From positions 601,113,644 through 601,177,643 of the forward strand of contig NC_081415.1 in assembly GCF_030272615.1 (NCBI RefSeq): DNA of 64,000 bases, given 5' to 3'. How positions within the stretch are numbered: position 1 is the stretch's first letter; each line of letters starts with the position of its first letter. Shown here in pieces: positions 21,811 through 33,909 of this stretch. The notes beneath the pieces are model-generated. The model worked only from the letters and a program-made list of their open reading frames with translations. It made no database searches and was not told the origin of the DNA. Position numbers and translations under genes: made by a program. This DNA comes from Cryptomeria japonica (Eukaryota; Streptophyta; Pinopsida; Cupressales; Cupressaceae).

Positions 21811-23058
21811 CATCCTAATTCTGATTATTCATGGTTAGATCTGAAAATTTTGCTTCCTTAATTACATTTCCATGTTTGATCTTTTGCAAATTTTAGAGGT
21901 TAATTGCATAAAAACCCTAAATTTTCTTTTTAGTAATTGAGCTTGTGAAATGTTTAATGCTTGTTTCAGATCTACCCTTCTATTGCAAATTGTCAATTCA
22001 TATTTGTGCTTTAATTCTGAAAATTAAGTGGTTAAGTGTCAAAACCCTAATTTTTAAAGCCCTCTTGATTCAACCTTTGACTGATAATTTCACTGATCAA
22101 AACACCTCCAAATTAGCTGTAACTTTGGATTCCGCAACAAAATCACAATATCTTTCATCCCTGAAAATTTCAAAAAAAGTTGCGAGGACCGTGTGCACCC
22201 CAAGCGCCATCGTCCCCGACATTTTTTCCAATATTTCGGGAGCTAGATCTTACTGTATTTTTCTGCTAAAATCCAGAATTTTGGCTGATTTTATCAATTC
22301 TAACACTTTCAAAATTAAAGTCAAAGTTAGTCTAGTGATTGCTTGGGTTAAGGCTTATAATCATTCAAAAATTGTTGAAATTGAAATTTGTATCAAAATT
22401 GTGTTTCTTACTGTCCTAAATTTGAAAAGTGTGTTGGCATTCATTCGAAATTTCAGTGCTTTATTCAAATTTTTGCAGTTTGTGACTTTTGAAATTAAGT
22501 GTTTAAATTACAACAACCTTGATTTCCACTTTCAAAATTGAATTTTGCATGAAATCGAGTCAACTTTTAAATTTCAAAGCTTGCATTGCTTTTGGTATTC
22601 CCTCTAAAATCATAAAATTCAAAATTTCAGTTTCCCTCTCTTTTTCAAAATTCAAATTCTGCATTTTTTTCAACAATCTTGGTAGGGTTCAATTTTGAGA
22701 TTGCAACTTTAATTTGGCCTATCTACAGATCGTAAAATTGCTCAATTTTTTCAGATTAGCTTTAAAATCACCATAGCTTTCTTCCCTGAAAATTTTGAAA
22801 AAAGTTGCGAGGACCATGTGCACTCCGTTCGCCACGGTCCCTGACTTTTTTTCCGAAATTTTGGGAGATTGTCCTGATTGCATTTAACAGCTTAAATCTA
22901 GGAGATTGGCTGATTTTATTGAAATTTGCTACCTCTAAAATTCAAAATCTTCTCTCTCTCTTTAGTGCATGAGTTTTACAACAATAAGCCCTACTTACAC
23001 TATTCCCGTTATATGAAGCCTTAGAATTAAGTCTTTCCAAGGTTTAATTATTGAGGAG
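21811..23058 (+). other. Leader of element F, with two copies of a 105-base repeat holding a candidate hairpin
   Basis: This 1.25 kb stretch is non-coding. A repeat of about 105 bases occurs at 22139-22242 and 22765-22870. Both copies contain AAAATCACxATAxCTTTC, CCCTGAAAATTT, GTTGCGAGGACC, a GCCA-GTCC segment and a TTTTTTCC tail. Within each, a 30-base segment (22186-22215 and 22811-22840) can fold with GGAC(C) pairing to (G)GTCC. A third copy of the 30-base segment is in each LTR (21396-21425, 28016-28045). The 198-codon open frame at 21945-22541 overlaps the repeat and looks accidental. Confidence 0.6.
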
Positions 23059-26000
23059 ATGGAACCTAATTTGAATGGCCTTTTTAACGAGGACATGGGT
23101 AATTCCTCTAATCCTCTTAATGATGAAGAAGCTCTCCATGAGGTTTCTGTAGAACAACTTTCGAAATTGGATAACCAATTTGATGATTTTTGACAATGGA
23201 TGTCTCAAGAATACCCTGATAGTGAAGCTCTTTCATTAATTGAGGGTCTAAAATGTATGGTTCAAAGTGATAAGAATGGAATTGATATTTTGCGTAGTAT
23301 TGCACACATTGTGGATTCGAATGTGATGCCTATGAAAAGTTGTGCCGAAACTTTAGGTTATACACAAACCTCCTACTCAAGTCAATCATTCTATTCCTTT
23401 GACAACTTCTATTGCTAGTATACCTACTTTTACATCAAACATAATGACTACTTCAATACAAGACATTCCGCCTATGATCACTAGTCATGGGGGCAATCCT
23501 TCTTCTTCAATCAATCCTCTTCCTTCCTTCAATCCAACTTCTTCATTCATTCCTTCAATGAGTGTCCCTATTACATCTCCACAAATAAACACGACGCAAG
23601 GGGGCAATTCATTTAATTATTCCATTCCTCCTTGTAGTGTTCCTCCTTTCCAATCATCTCCTATGACTAACTATCATAGTGTCCCACCACCTTACTCTCA
23701 ATCAATGCCTTCTTTCAATAACATAATACCTCCATCACAATCTAACACATCTAATATGAACTCTTCGACTGAAGCGACCATTAACAATCTTGCACAAACT
23801 GTCTCTTCTTTACAGCAACAAATTGCCTCTATGAATCAATCTAAGTCTAGTGTGCCCACATTTGATGTTGCGAGCCCACTTTCTCTTGACATTGTTTGAG
23901 CTATCCCCCCTAAACATGTTGAAATCCCGCAATTGGAGCTTTATAATGGTAATGGTGATCCTCTAACACATGTTAAGACCTTTCAAACAATATGTACCGA
24001 TTTTGCTTATGACCAAAGGTTGCTTGCAAAACTGTTTACTAGAACATTAAGAGATAAAGCCCTAAAATGGTATTGCTCGTTGCCTTCTTATTCTATTACT
24101 TCTTTCAAACAACTGGCAAATGCTTTTATTCAACAATTTCAAAACAATATAAGTCCTAAAGTTACTTTGATTGATTTAATGCATTGTAAACAAGGTGTTA
24201 AAGAAAAAGTGACTGATTTCATTGGTAGATATAAGCATTTGTATGCTCAAATTTCTTTTCCAGTACCTGACAATGATATTCAAAGAATCTTTATTTCTAA
24301 TTTACAAAAAGATATTAGAGAAAAACTTCTATTTTCTGAGTTTACTTCTTTCCAACACTTGTGTGCAACTCTTCACAATTATCAATTGACTATGAGTCAA
24401 ATGGAACAAGCGAATCCTATGGCTCCGAGTGATAAGGGTGATAGCAGTCGACAACCATTTGGGAAGTTTAAACCAAACAGAGAGTCCATTAAGTTCAATG
24501 AAAACATCATCAACAACAATGTGAATGTAGCATCAGGTGTGCCTCCTATTTCTATGTTTTTCAAGAAAGAAAGAAAGTTTACTCCTTTGAATGAATCATT
24601 GCATAGTATTGTGAATAAGTTATTGGAACAAAATGTGCTTACTCTCCCTCCTATAAGGCAAATAGATCCTGTGAAGATTAATTCACCCTATTTTGATAAC
24701 AAATCTTTTTGTCAATTTCATCATCAACCTGGGCATGATACCGAAAAATGTTTTGCTTTAAAGGGTAAAATTCAAGATTTGATTGATAATAATACTATCT
24801 CTGTTTCTGGTGTGAATGATAAAGGCAACACATCTGTAGCTCCTCCTAACCAAAATCTTAAGATTTTTATTGATCCATTACCTTCTTATACCTCTAATGT
24901 GGTAAAGACTAATGATTCCTCTTTCTCACCTGATAGTCTTGTGTCTATGACTCTGAATGTGATTAACTTTGTGGAACAGCAGAAAATCCCTAAAGAACCT
25001 TCTATCACATTTGATTCCAGTGAAACTATCAGGGCACCTGATGGTCTGTTATATATAGTTGCAAAAGTCAAAAATACACCTTGCCATGGAGTGCTTATTG
25101 ATCCTTCTTGTATGGTTAATATCATTACTGAAGAATTTCTTTTTACTTTGCAATTGAATCAAGTGATCTATGATGAAACAAATGTGGTTGTGAAGTTATT
25201 TGATGCATTTTCTTCTCCTGCAATTGGTTCTATTACATTACCTATTGAGGTCCATAACAAATCCCTTGATGTGGACTTTGCTATTATTCCATCGTCCGAA
25301 CAATTTCATGTGAAGTTAGGCTATCCTTGGCTATCTTCCATGAAAGCTATTGCTTCTCCTATTCACAAGTGTTTGAAATTTCCCCATAATGGTGAAGTTG
25401 TTACTATCAATCATAGTCTCTTTAAACCTGCTAAAAGAACTTCTAGCTTTCCTATTGATTATTTTTGGCCTAAACAATTCCAATCTCTTCCACCGCGGAG
25501 TGATCATCTTTTCAAATCTTATCAAAAGTGGAAAAAAGATATGATCCTATCTCTAAGTGAACCTAGAACACCCAAACTTGATATTCCTATCATTCTTGAG
25601 AAGGAAGTTCTTCCTTTGAAAGATAAAACTAATGTCTTTCCTCAAGAAGATTCCCAACCCATCCCTATGAATGTGACTATGTCTATATCTAATCAACTTC
25701 CTAAAAGTAGACCTATACCTCCTCGTCATGATGGACTTGGTCTCCTTCCTAAACCAAATATTCCTCCTTTATATGGAGCAGTTCCTCCTCCTTCCTCTTA
25801 TGGAGAGAAGAGACCTTCCTCTTCTCCTATTGTTCAACCTAAGAGACCACAACCTAAACACCCAAGTGATAAGGATGAGAACATTCCTCCTCCTCAATCT
25901 TCTCAACTTCCTACTAAGACTAGATGAAATTGTTTTGCACTGGAACACCGACGAAAGCGTTGTCTTAGAGCTCAGGGAGCTGCTTCTCAAACTTTGCAAT

Positions 26001-26419
26001 CCCCAAAAACACCTTCAGCTAGTATTATTCCATTTTCTCCTTAGCCAAAAATTGAGCCAAAATATCCTAAACATAAGATGCATGATGGTCTTGATCCTGT
26101 GTGAGTTAAAGATCCTATTTTTATAAATCTTGATGATGATATAGATGAAAATGTTATTCATGATGAAAATGTTACTCCTCTTTCTTCTGATAGTGAGTAT
26201 GAATATGTTGATGTTGATAACCATTTATCTAATGAATTTTCTAAAGCACTTATCCTAGCTCCTAGACAAGAACAACGTGGCGTGGAACATGAACATAGCC
26301 CTTGTTTGGATCTTGTGATAGCTCCAATTGTTGTGTTGGATGTTCCTCCTCTAGCGTGTTTCCTACCTTCCCAAAATATTGATCAGCAAGATCGGGGGGT
26401 GGATGACGTGCTAGACTAG
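23059..26419 (+). pseudogene. gag-protease gene of element F (Tat-like Gypsy), nearly intact
   Basis: The start is the ATG at 23059 (MEPNLNGLFNEDMGN); stop at 23191; frame change near 23390. From 23399 the frame is continuous to 26419 apart from stops at 23897, 25925, 26042 and 26099. Order: a Ser/Pro/Asn-rich region (23400-23890); the capsid domain (LELYNGNGDPLTHVKTF, ALKWYCSLPSYSITSF, MHCKQGVKEKVTDFIGRYK; about 23930-24400); a variant knuckle CQFHHQPGHDTEKC (about 24711-24752) with the second Cys replaced by His; a retropepsin-like domain (GVLIDPSCMVNIITEEF, about 25090) with DPS instead of DSG or DTG; proline-rich and acidic tails. Enzymes for copying and integration are absent. Confidence 0.88.
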
Positions 26420-27174
26420 TTTCATTAGCATAGTAGACTCTCTCCTCCTCTCTTGATCTCTTTTGTTACTTCTTCTATGTGTTATTCTCATTCTTCTATT
26501 TGTTGTCCTTAGTGTTGTCTACTTGAGGATGATGCAAAGCATTGAGATCTCTTTTGGTCTCTCTCATGTTGACTCAAAAGACACATGTGTTCCCTTCTTC
26601 TAGGTGACCTTCCTTGATTGGAGAATAAAGAACAATTATGCATACATACATATGATATACATGAATTATCATACAACATACTGACCCCAAGGAAAGCAAA
26701 GTCACCTCGTGCTTTGTGTTTTGTGTCTATTATCCTTTGGGTTTATCTCACACTTGGGGGCTAAATCCTTGTGATAACGTGCTCCTTTCCCTTCTCATTT
26801 CTTATATGTATCACTACCTTAAATCAATCACCCCCGATGAGGCATGTGCGATCGCTTTAACGTAGGGGGGCATACACCCCGTTCATATCTCTTCAAGATA
26901 CTTGAAAATTTCTTGGTGAACTTAGCTTTGCCTTGAAAATTTTTGGTATTTTTCTTGCATGACTCATAGTGAGGGAACCTTACTACTGATAGTCATGGTT
27001 CTCCCTTGTGATCTTCCCTTTTACTTTGTCAATCAAAGTTGGAAGATCCTTAGTCCACTGGTGGCTTGGTGTATCTTGCCTTCTTGACGTGGTGAAAGTC
27101 TTTCAATGTTGTTTCCTTGTACTTTACCAAAAGTATTGGCGTACGCTTATACTCCCTCTAAAGTGGGGGCTAAA
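26420..27174 (+). other. 3' untranslated region and polypurine tract of element F
   Basis: These 755 bases after the gag-protease frame have no long open frame and no pol motifs. The end, AAGTGGGGGCTAAA at 27161-27174, is the polypurine tract next to the 3' LTR. A similar TTGGGGGCTAAA word occurs earlier, near 26754-26765, and could be a secondary purine tract. Confidence 0.75.
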
Positions 27175-28409
27175 TGTAGCATCCTAAAATTGTGACACTT
27201 GCAATTTCGACTGCATTTGGGTCTTTACGATGGCGACGCAACGTTGAACCTGAAAGGAGACCCCAAAACCTGCTTACGACACCAAAAACTGCATATTTCT
27301 GCACCTTGGCCTGATCCTTCCTTGCACCCTGCTGTCCCGGGAGGTGGGACCATGGCACCCAGCACCTTGGTCCCTCAGGACCATGGCGCCCAGCGCCCTA
27401 GTCCCTGGCCCTATTTTGGGCCTGGTCTTTTGTGGGCATCGGGTCTTTAAGTTTGCAATTCGGAAAATGATGTTTCTAGGTCGGCCTAAGGTCGGAAAAA
27501 TCAGTCTCTCAACCCTAATTGACAAGTATATAAACTACTTTTCCTCTCCTAGAAGAGGAGGAAGGAAGTAAGCAAGAGCAAGATGCGGAAGCGATATTCA
27601 AACATTCAAACATTCAAACATTCAAGCATTCAAGCATTCCTTCAAGCAATTGAGCATTCTAAGTCTCCATTCAAGGCTAAGTGTTGCATTCAAGACAAGG
27701 ATTCAACCATTGAAGAGGAGATCACTTACAACATACAACATACAACATTATTACACCTTCTCATGTAAGAATACAAACATTCTTACAACAAGGTATCAGT
27801 ACTTGTTTACATTACAAACATTTACATTTACAGCATTCTCATTTCTTGGTTAATTCCAAAACCGGGGTTTGACCTAAAGGCAAACCCCTATTCCCTAACC
27901 CCCCAATCATCCTCTCTTTTTTGTGTGTAGGTTGCAGGTACGCGGCTATAATTGAAGATCTGGAATCCTTGTGCAGAGATGAACAGATCCCCCTTCATTT
28001 CATGGATTTTTCGGAGGACCGTGTGCACTCCGGGCGCCATCGTCCTGTCAACTTTCACTCAAATTTGTAGGACAACATCATCTCAACATTTTACTTCTAA
28101 TTCCAGGTCCGTAGCTTCATCCCATATCCCTATCTCTATCTATAAGTGAATCTTTCCTACTTTACATGCATTCCTAGTTCAATCATTCTATCTACATTCT
28201 TTACAAAAGAGGGTATCCTTGATGTCACAACCCTTGAAACTCATGTAGAATTCAATCTTGCATTGTGTGGGATTGGATCTTGTGAGTTTCAACCCCTCTT
28301 TGGAATGTAAAGTCTCTCCTAAGTGAAAACCATCAACCCTAGTGACCCTCCTTTCTCTCTCCTTGGAGTGGGGGGGGAAACACCTAGGGTTCGATTTTTC
28401 CACTTTACA
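27175..28409 (+). repeat. 3' LTR of element F (1235 bp)
   Basis: It begins TGTAGCATCCTAAAATTG and ends TTCCACTTTACA before CAAAG. It is longer than the 5' LTR by about 39 bases, mainly because a segment with GGACCATGGCGCCCAGC is duplicated near 27350-27410. Confidence 0.93.
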
Positions 28410-29036
28410 CAAAGTCAAACCCGTAGAAAACTCTTCTAAGTGTTTCACTATTTCCCAACAAATTCCTCCATCATTCTCACCAAAACAACATTTAAATCAT
28501 TCATGCGGGTTGTGCCATGTTACCACCAGCATGTAGACTCACTGTCGATCACCGCCAAATAAAAAATCATTACCGGTTTGATGATTTCTTGATCGGTCCT
28601 TAAACCCTACTAAAACCCTAGCAAAACTTCATCATAAATTTGAAACAAGTCTTCTGGTAGTCATCATAAGATGCGGTTTTGGTTAGATACTCCTTCCCAT
28701 GATAAAAGCTTATATTCCAAACAAAAAATCACCAATAATTACTGATTGGCCGATTTAAGAAAACATCTATGTTTTACTGGTTGAAGTCTTATTTCACAGT
28801 CTTTTATATATTGCTGGTAAACCAAATCACTTAGATGACAAACCAAACATTAGAAAACACCAGTAATCATCATCAAACATTAGTTCACATCAGTTGCCAT
28901 CAATGACAACACAAATAACTGATCATGTCATCTAACCATAAAATCGTAGTCTTCTATCCTCTACTGGTTCAGACACCATCCTTCAATTGCATCGCCTGCA
29001 TCATCTCATCTGCATTAGTTATGCCAAAAGACAACA
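28410..29036 (-). repeat. 3' LTR of element D, outer fragment
   Basis: It matches 44539-45179 of D's 5' LTR. On the minus strand it begins TGTTGTCTTTTGGCATAAC at 29036, next to the purine tract. It was separated from 19842-20593 by insertion of F. Confidence 0.9.
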
Positions 29037-29439
29037 TTCTCCCCCTTTGGCATTGATGGAAACTCCAATTAGAGTAACATCATCATCTGCACCTTTCTTG
29101 CCGGTATCACATCATCTGCCTATTCTCCTCCTTTTGTCTTCTTGCCCTTAACCAATTCTTCTCTCCATCTGATCTGTTTTCTACTTCTCCTCCAATCTAA
29201 TCTTCAACTTCTCCCGTATCTAATTTTCTTTTCTTCTCCCCCTTTTACAACAATGCCAAAGGTATAAATGCATCACTTGTCTTTAATTCTACTGCTGCCT
29301 CTTCCATAATCTCTGTTAATTATATCAGAGCATTAAATCAAAACTTTTATATCCGAGCTGCTCCCCCTATGGAGTAGCCTCCACCTCATCAATCCTTAGT
29401 GAAGAATAAACATTAGATCCATAAGACCGATGAATCTCC
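29037..29439 (-). other. 3' untranslated region and polypurine tract of element D
   Basis: On the minus strand the region ends CCATCAATGCCAAAGGGGGAG just before the LTR (29037-29059), the polypurine tract. The rest is non-coding and pyrimidine-rich on the plus strand. Confidence 0.8.
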
Positions 29440-30424
29440 ATCATTATAGTTCTTCTGGTGTAGGGGTCTAACAGCTAGTTGACCTCTAAGGAACTCAAAG
29501 GTAGTTTTTGGTAAGGGCTTACTACAGATATCAGCTAACTAATCTTTACTCTTCACATATTCCATCTTCACCTCTTTTTCTTGAACTCTTTCCCTTAGGA
29601 AATGATACTTCAATTCAATGTTCTTGGTTATAGAATGAAGTACATGATTCTTAGAAATGTTTATTGCACTTCAATTATCACAATAGATAGTCACCTATTC
29701 AGACATATCTATCTCAAATCCTTCTAGCACAGGTCTCATCCATATGGACCGCGTGCAATTCATGGATGTAGCTGCATACTCTGCTTCATCTATAGATTGA
29801 GAAACACATGTTTGTTTCTTGCTCATCCATGCCACTAATCTTCCACCAAGTAGAAAGGCTCCACCGGTTGTGCTTTTTCGGTCATCCACATTTTCTGCCC
29901 AATCTGCATCAGTAAAGACATCCAAAGTAAAATTTCCTTTGCAAGAATACCATAGACCATAGTCTACTGTGCCTTTAAGATATCAAAAAATTGTCTTCAC
30001 AGAAACCATGTGACTCTCCTTAGGCTCTTTTTGAAATTTTGAACCTAATCGAACAACATGAGCAGTGTCTGACCTACTATGAACAACATAGTGTAGCTTG
30101 CCAATCATAGATCTGTACTCTTTTTCACTAACATCAGGGGAATCATCTTGCTTTGATAACTTGTAGCCTGTTACCATTGGTGTTCCTACCAGTTTGTAGT
30201 CTTCCATACCGGAGGTCTTCAACACCTCTTTGATATACTTGGTCTAACAAATAAAAATACCACCTTCTAGTTGTTGGACCTATAAGCCAATAAAGAACTT
30301 TACTTCACTGATTACAGACATTTCAAATTCCTTTTTCATCTTTTCAAAAAAATTCATACACATATCATCATTGCCACAAAAAATTATGTCATCTACAAAC
30401 ACTCACTTCTGCTATCAGCATCCC
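29440..30424 (-). pseudogene. Reverse transcriptase C-terminal part and RNase H of element D
   Basis: Minus-strand translation gives GMLIAEVSVFVDDI (active site FVDD, about 30385-30424), then ISEVKFFIGL, KYIKEVLKTSGMEDYKLVG, SMIGKLHYVVHSRSD, and RNase H with VFTDADWAENVDDRKS (about 29880-29925), SIDEAEYAA and AINISKNHVLHS. Stops occur at about 30243, 29983 and 29692. The upstream half of the same gene is at 40357, separated by array E. Confidence 0.87.
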
Positions 30425-31704
30425 AAATAGGGAAAAACCACTATGGGATTTTGGACCCACTAAGAAATATACTCTTCTAGAGTATGCTCAGTTAAAAGCA
30501 AATCCTATTAAAGATTACAAACACATTGCTAGATGTGACCTGGTTAATGGATTTCCCTTAGATCTGTTAGGATCTTCACCTTGTTAGAAGTGACCTTGTT
30601 AAAGGATTTCAAACACTCAATCAGAATGCCACCTTGCTAGAGGGTTTTACAAATAAGACTGTTAAGTCCACTCGGTTAAGAGATTTTCTGTCACTTCACA
30701 AAATAACAGTAATAAAAATCTATATGCAACTTCACATCTAAAATGCTAAAGAAGATTCTTATTTGCTCAATACAATAGGACTTATCTTGTCCATCTGCTG
30801 GGCTCTATACTCTATTATTCAAATAGGTCTTCAAGCTTCTATGCTTGGTAATCACTATGTAGCATCCTTGTGCATACACTTGCCCGCATACATTGTTTAT
30901 CAACGGTTCCTTTTTTATAAACATTTCGCCAACCGCTTAATCTCCTTGATCACATTTCCCATGTTCAATCATAGCCATCAAATCTTCAAACTTGACCAGG
31001 TTTAATGTATCCTTTGATTTGAAAATGTTTTACCCTGCCTTGGAACTTGCATACATTTCTTGGAACTTGTGCTAGGGTATTGCAGTTCAATCTGAGCTGT
31101 AGATCTTCCTGTCGATTTTGCTTTGCCATAGATTCTTTAACAAACTTCATGCATGACATACAAATCATTTAATCATAGCCAGCTCATCAGCTTCCTTCAT
31201 TAAATAATGCTTTTATTCATTCAATGCATTCTGTTACTACTCAGTTGCAACTCAATAAATACTAAACTTCGCTCGATAGACATTCTGCCTTCATTAACTG
31301 ATAGCGATAACCTTAGGGTTTACCGACTAGGTTCTTTACTCGGTAACATAGTATAGTATTAACCTTACAATCAATAACATATGCAAGACATCAAAACAAT
31401 CTAAACATCATGATCTTATCATTGTCTAACTCGGTAATAGTTTCCCATTGAATAACTTATTCATCCCCTTATTCATCACATTCTTTTTGTGTCTTTTACT
31501 GACATCTTTATACTCATCAAATCATACCTTTTAAGATATGGAAACATCATACTGAATTAGAAAATCAATTTCTTGACATCAATGACAAAATAATAATATT
31601 AAGACAGTAAACATTCTTAATCAGTTATATCCATAATCATCAACAACCTTCTCAATATCCTTATTGAAATGTCAACAATCTCTTATTGTGTTATAATGCC
31701 AACA
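30422..31704 (-). repeat. LTR1 of array E, 3' end missing
   Basis: On the minus strand it begins TGTTGGCATTATAACAC at 31704 and runs to the GGTTTTTCCCTATTTGGG word at about 30422-30440, where D's reverse transcriptase begins. Compared with the other LTRs, about the last 150-200 bases and the primer site are absent. Confidence 0.8.
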
Positions 31705-32070
31705 ATCTCCCCCTTTGGCATTGATGGCAAAGCCAATTGATTTGACCTAATTGATTCAGATTGCTGTGAGATTCTGAAATGTTGAAATTCTCTCCCCCTG
31801 TCATCAGTCTTCTCCCCCATACATTAGTATCCACTCCTTTTCTCCAATCTTCTCCCCCTTTGATAACAATGCCAAAAAGTAAAGAACTAAAACATGATTT
31901 CCTACTGTTGAGTGTCAATTTAGTCTTGGTCAGAGCATTTTGTCTTTAATTCCTGTTCCCTGTATTGTTTCCTGCACACCTTTAGAAAACATCCTAAAGT
32001 GTGTAAATCAGCATCAACTCCTAAAAGATATTCTGTAGAGTCATCGAATTGATGCTTTCACTGAACTCAG

Positions 32071-33891
32071 TCAGTGAGTAGAAGATAGGGGTAGGACCCC
32101 TAACTTACTTCTGAGATACTCAAAAGTGTCCCTTGGCAGTGGCTTGGTGAAGATATCTGCTATTTGTTCCTTTGTGCTAACATACTCCAACACCACTTTC
32201 TTCTCTTGAGCTTCTTCTCTAAGATAATGATATTTGATAGAGATGTACTTTGTCTTAGAGTGCATAATAGGATTCTTTGAAATGTTAATGGCACTAGTAT
32301 TGTCACAGAATATAGTTACTGGCTCGGTAACTTTCTCCTTTATACCTTCCAACAGTTGTTTGATCCATGCTATTTTGGTACAATTCAATGCTGCAGCAAC
32401 ATATTCAGCTTCTACTATTGACTGTGAAACACATCCTTGTTTCTTGCTAAGCCAACTCACTAGTCTTTCTCCTAAAAAGAAAGCTCCTCCACTTGTGCTT
32501 TTCCTATCATCAATGTTGCCTGCCCAATTAGCATCAGTATAAACTTTTAAATCAAAGTCATTTCCTTTCTGATATACTAAGCCATAATCCTCAGTGCCTT
32601 TCAAGTATCCAAAATTCTCTTGATTGCTGTCATGTGTGTTTCCTTAGGATCTGCAGAGAATCTTGCAACTATACCTACTGCATGTGCTATATCTGGCCTG
32701 CCGTGAACAACATATTGCAACTTTCCAATCATGGATCGGTAAAGTGTCTCATCAACAGATGCAAATTCATCATTCTTTGATAGTTTATAGTTGGTAGTCA
32801 TAAGAGTACTTACTGGTTTTGAATCCTCCATTCCAAATTTCTTCAAGATTTCCTTTATGTACTTGGATTGAGTAATGAGAATCTCATCTTTCATTTGTAG
32901 TATTTGTAAACCTGTAAAATAATATATCTCACCGATTAATGACATCTCAAATTCTATGCTCATTTCATTTCCAAAGTTCTTGCATAGAGAATCATTTCCA
33001 CAAAAGATAATATCATCAACAAATATGGCTGAGATCAGTATTCCATTTTCATCATTCTTCATGTACATATTGCTGTTTTCACTTCTTCTTATAAAACCAA
33101 TCTTGATTAAATAAGAGTGCAATCTTTCATACCATGCTCTAGGAGCTTGTTTCAGACCATATAAAACTTTGTTCTATTTACATACCTGATCTTTATTCTT
33201 GTCTTCAACAAATCCTTCAGGTTGTTGAATAAAAAATTCTTCTTCTAATATACCATTTAGAAATGCAGATTTGACATCCATTTGATATACCTTGAAATTC
33301 TTGTAAGCAGCATATGCCAACAATGTTCTTACTCCTTCAAGTCTTGCCACAGGTGCAAAAGTCTCACCATAATCAATTTCTTCTTCTTGGGCATAACCTT
33401 TGCAAACTAGTCTTGGTTTTTTTCGAATGACCTCACCTTTTTCATTCAGCTTGTTTTTGAAAATCCACTTTGTACCGATTACATTTTTTGTCCTTCGGTC
33501 TTGGGACTAGTGTCCATGTGTCATTCTTCTTGATTTGATCAATCTCTTCTGTCATAGCATTTATCCAATCTTCACTGTTAAATGCCTCTTTCACTATCCT
33601 TGGTTCAAATTCAGATATCAGACATGTGTTATGTCTCAGTTTGTTCCTTGTCATCACTGGATCATCCTTATCTCCTATAATCTGACTTGATGCATGATGT
33701 CTCCTAACATATTTGGCTAATACAGGCTCTGTATGATCTTCTTCATCACTCAGTAACTGCATATTCTCTTCATTTCCTTCTGCAGTTTTCTCGGTAGGAC
33801 TTGTCGGTTGAACATAGACAAATTCATCATAACCTTCTGGTTCTTTGGAGTTTCCTTCATCATTTCTTTCAAAGATTTTAAAATAACTCAC
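32071..33891 (-). pseudogene. E copy 1: linker, reverse transcriptase and RNase H
   Basis: Minus-strand order: acidic linker (33891-33500, with RRHHASSQIIGDKDD), a broken start of reverse transcriptase (33480-33130), active site AIFVDDIIFCGND (about 33005-33040), GRPDIAHAVGIVARF, RNase H from VYTDANWAGNIDDRKS (about 32520-32560), IVEAEYVAAALNC and CDNTSAINISKNPIMH, ending at 32071 with YLRSKLGVLPLSSTH. Frame breaks occur near 33130-33440 and at 32603. A purine tract and LTR1 follow. Confidence 0.88.
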
Positions 33892-33909
33892 ATTAAGTTT
33901 CTTGTCATA

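Larger units (their letters stand above)
20594..28409 (+). mobile_element. Element F: Gypsy LTR retroelement with gag-protease only (7.8 kb)
   Basis: Both LTRs (20594-21789 and 27175-28409) are present and nearly identical. CAAAG flanks the element at 20589-20593 and 28410-28414, and a primer site and purine tract sit in the right places. The internal 5.4 kb codes for a capsid domain, a knuckle and a protease-like domain in one long frame. After that frame ends at 26419 only 755 bases remain, with no reverse transcriptase, RNase H or integrase. It is a complete but non-autonomous copy. It inserted into D's 3' LTR. Confidence 0.93.

Noticed and set aside
21945-22541. 198-codon open frame in the leader of F
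   Set aside because: It overlaps the non-coding 105-base repeats, has low-complexity composition and no homology to any gag; it looks accidental in AT-rich DNA.
32234-32542. Plus-strand frames opposite Copia coding (also 37830-38451, 5867-6157, 38128-38451)
   Set aside because: They are reverse-strand shadows of RNase H, reverse transcriptase or integrase.
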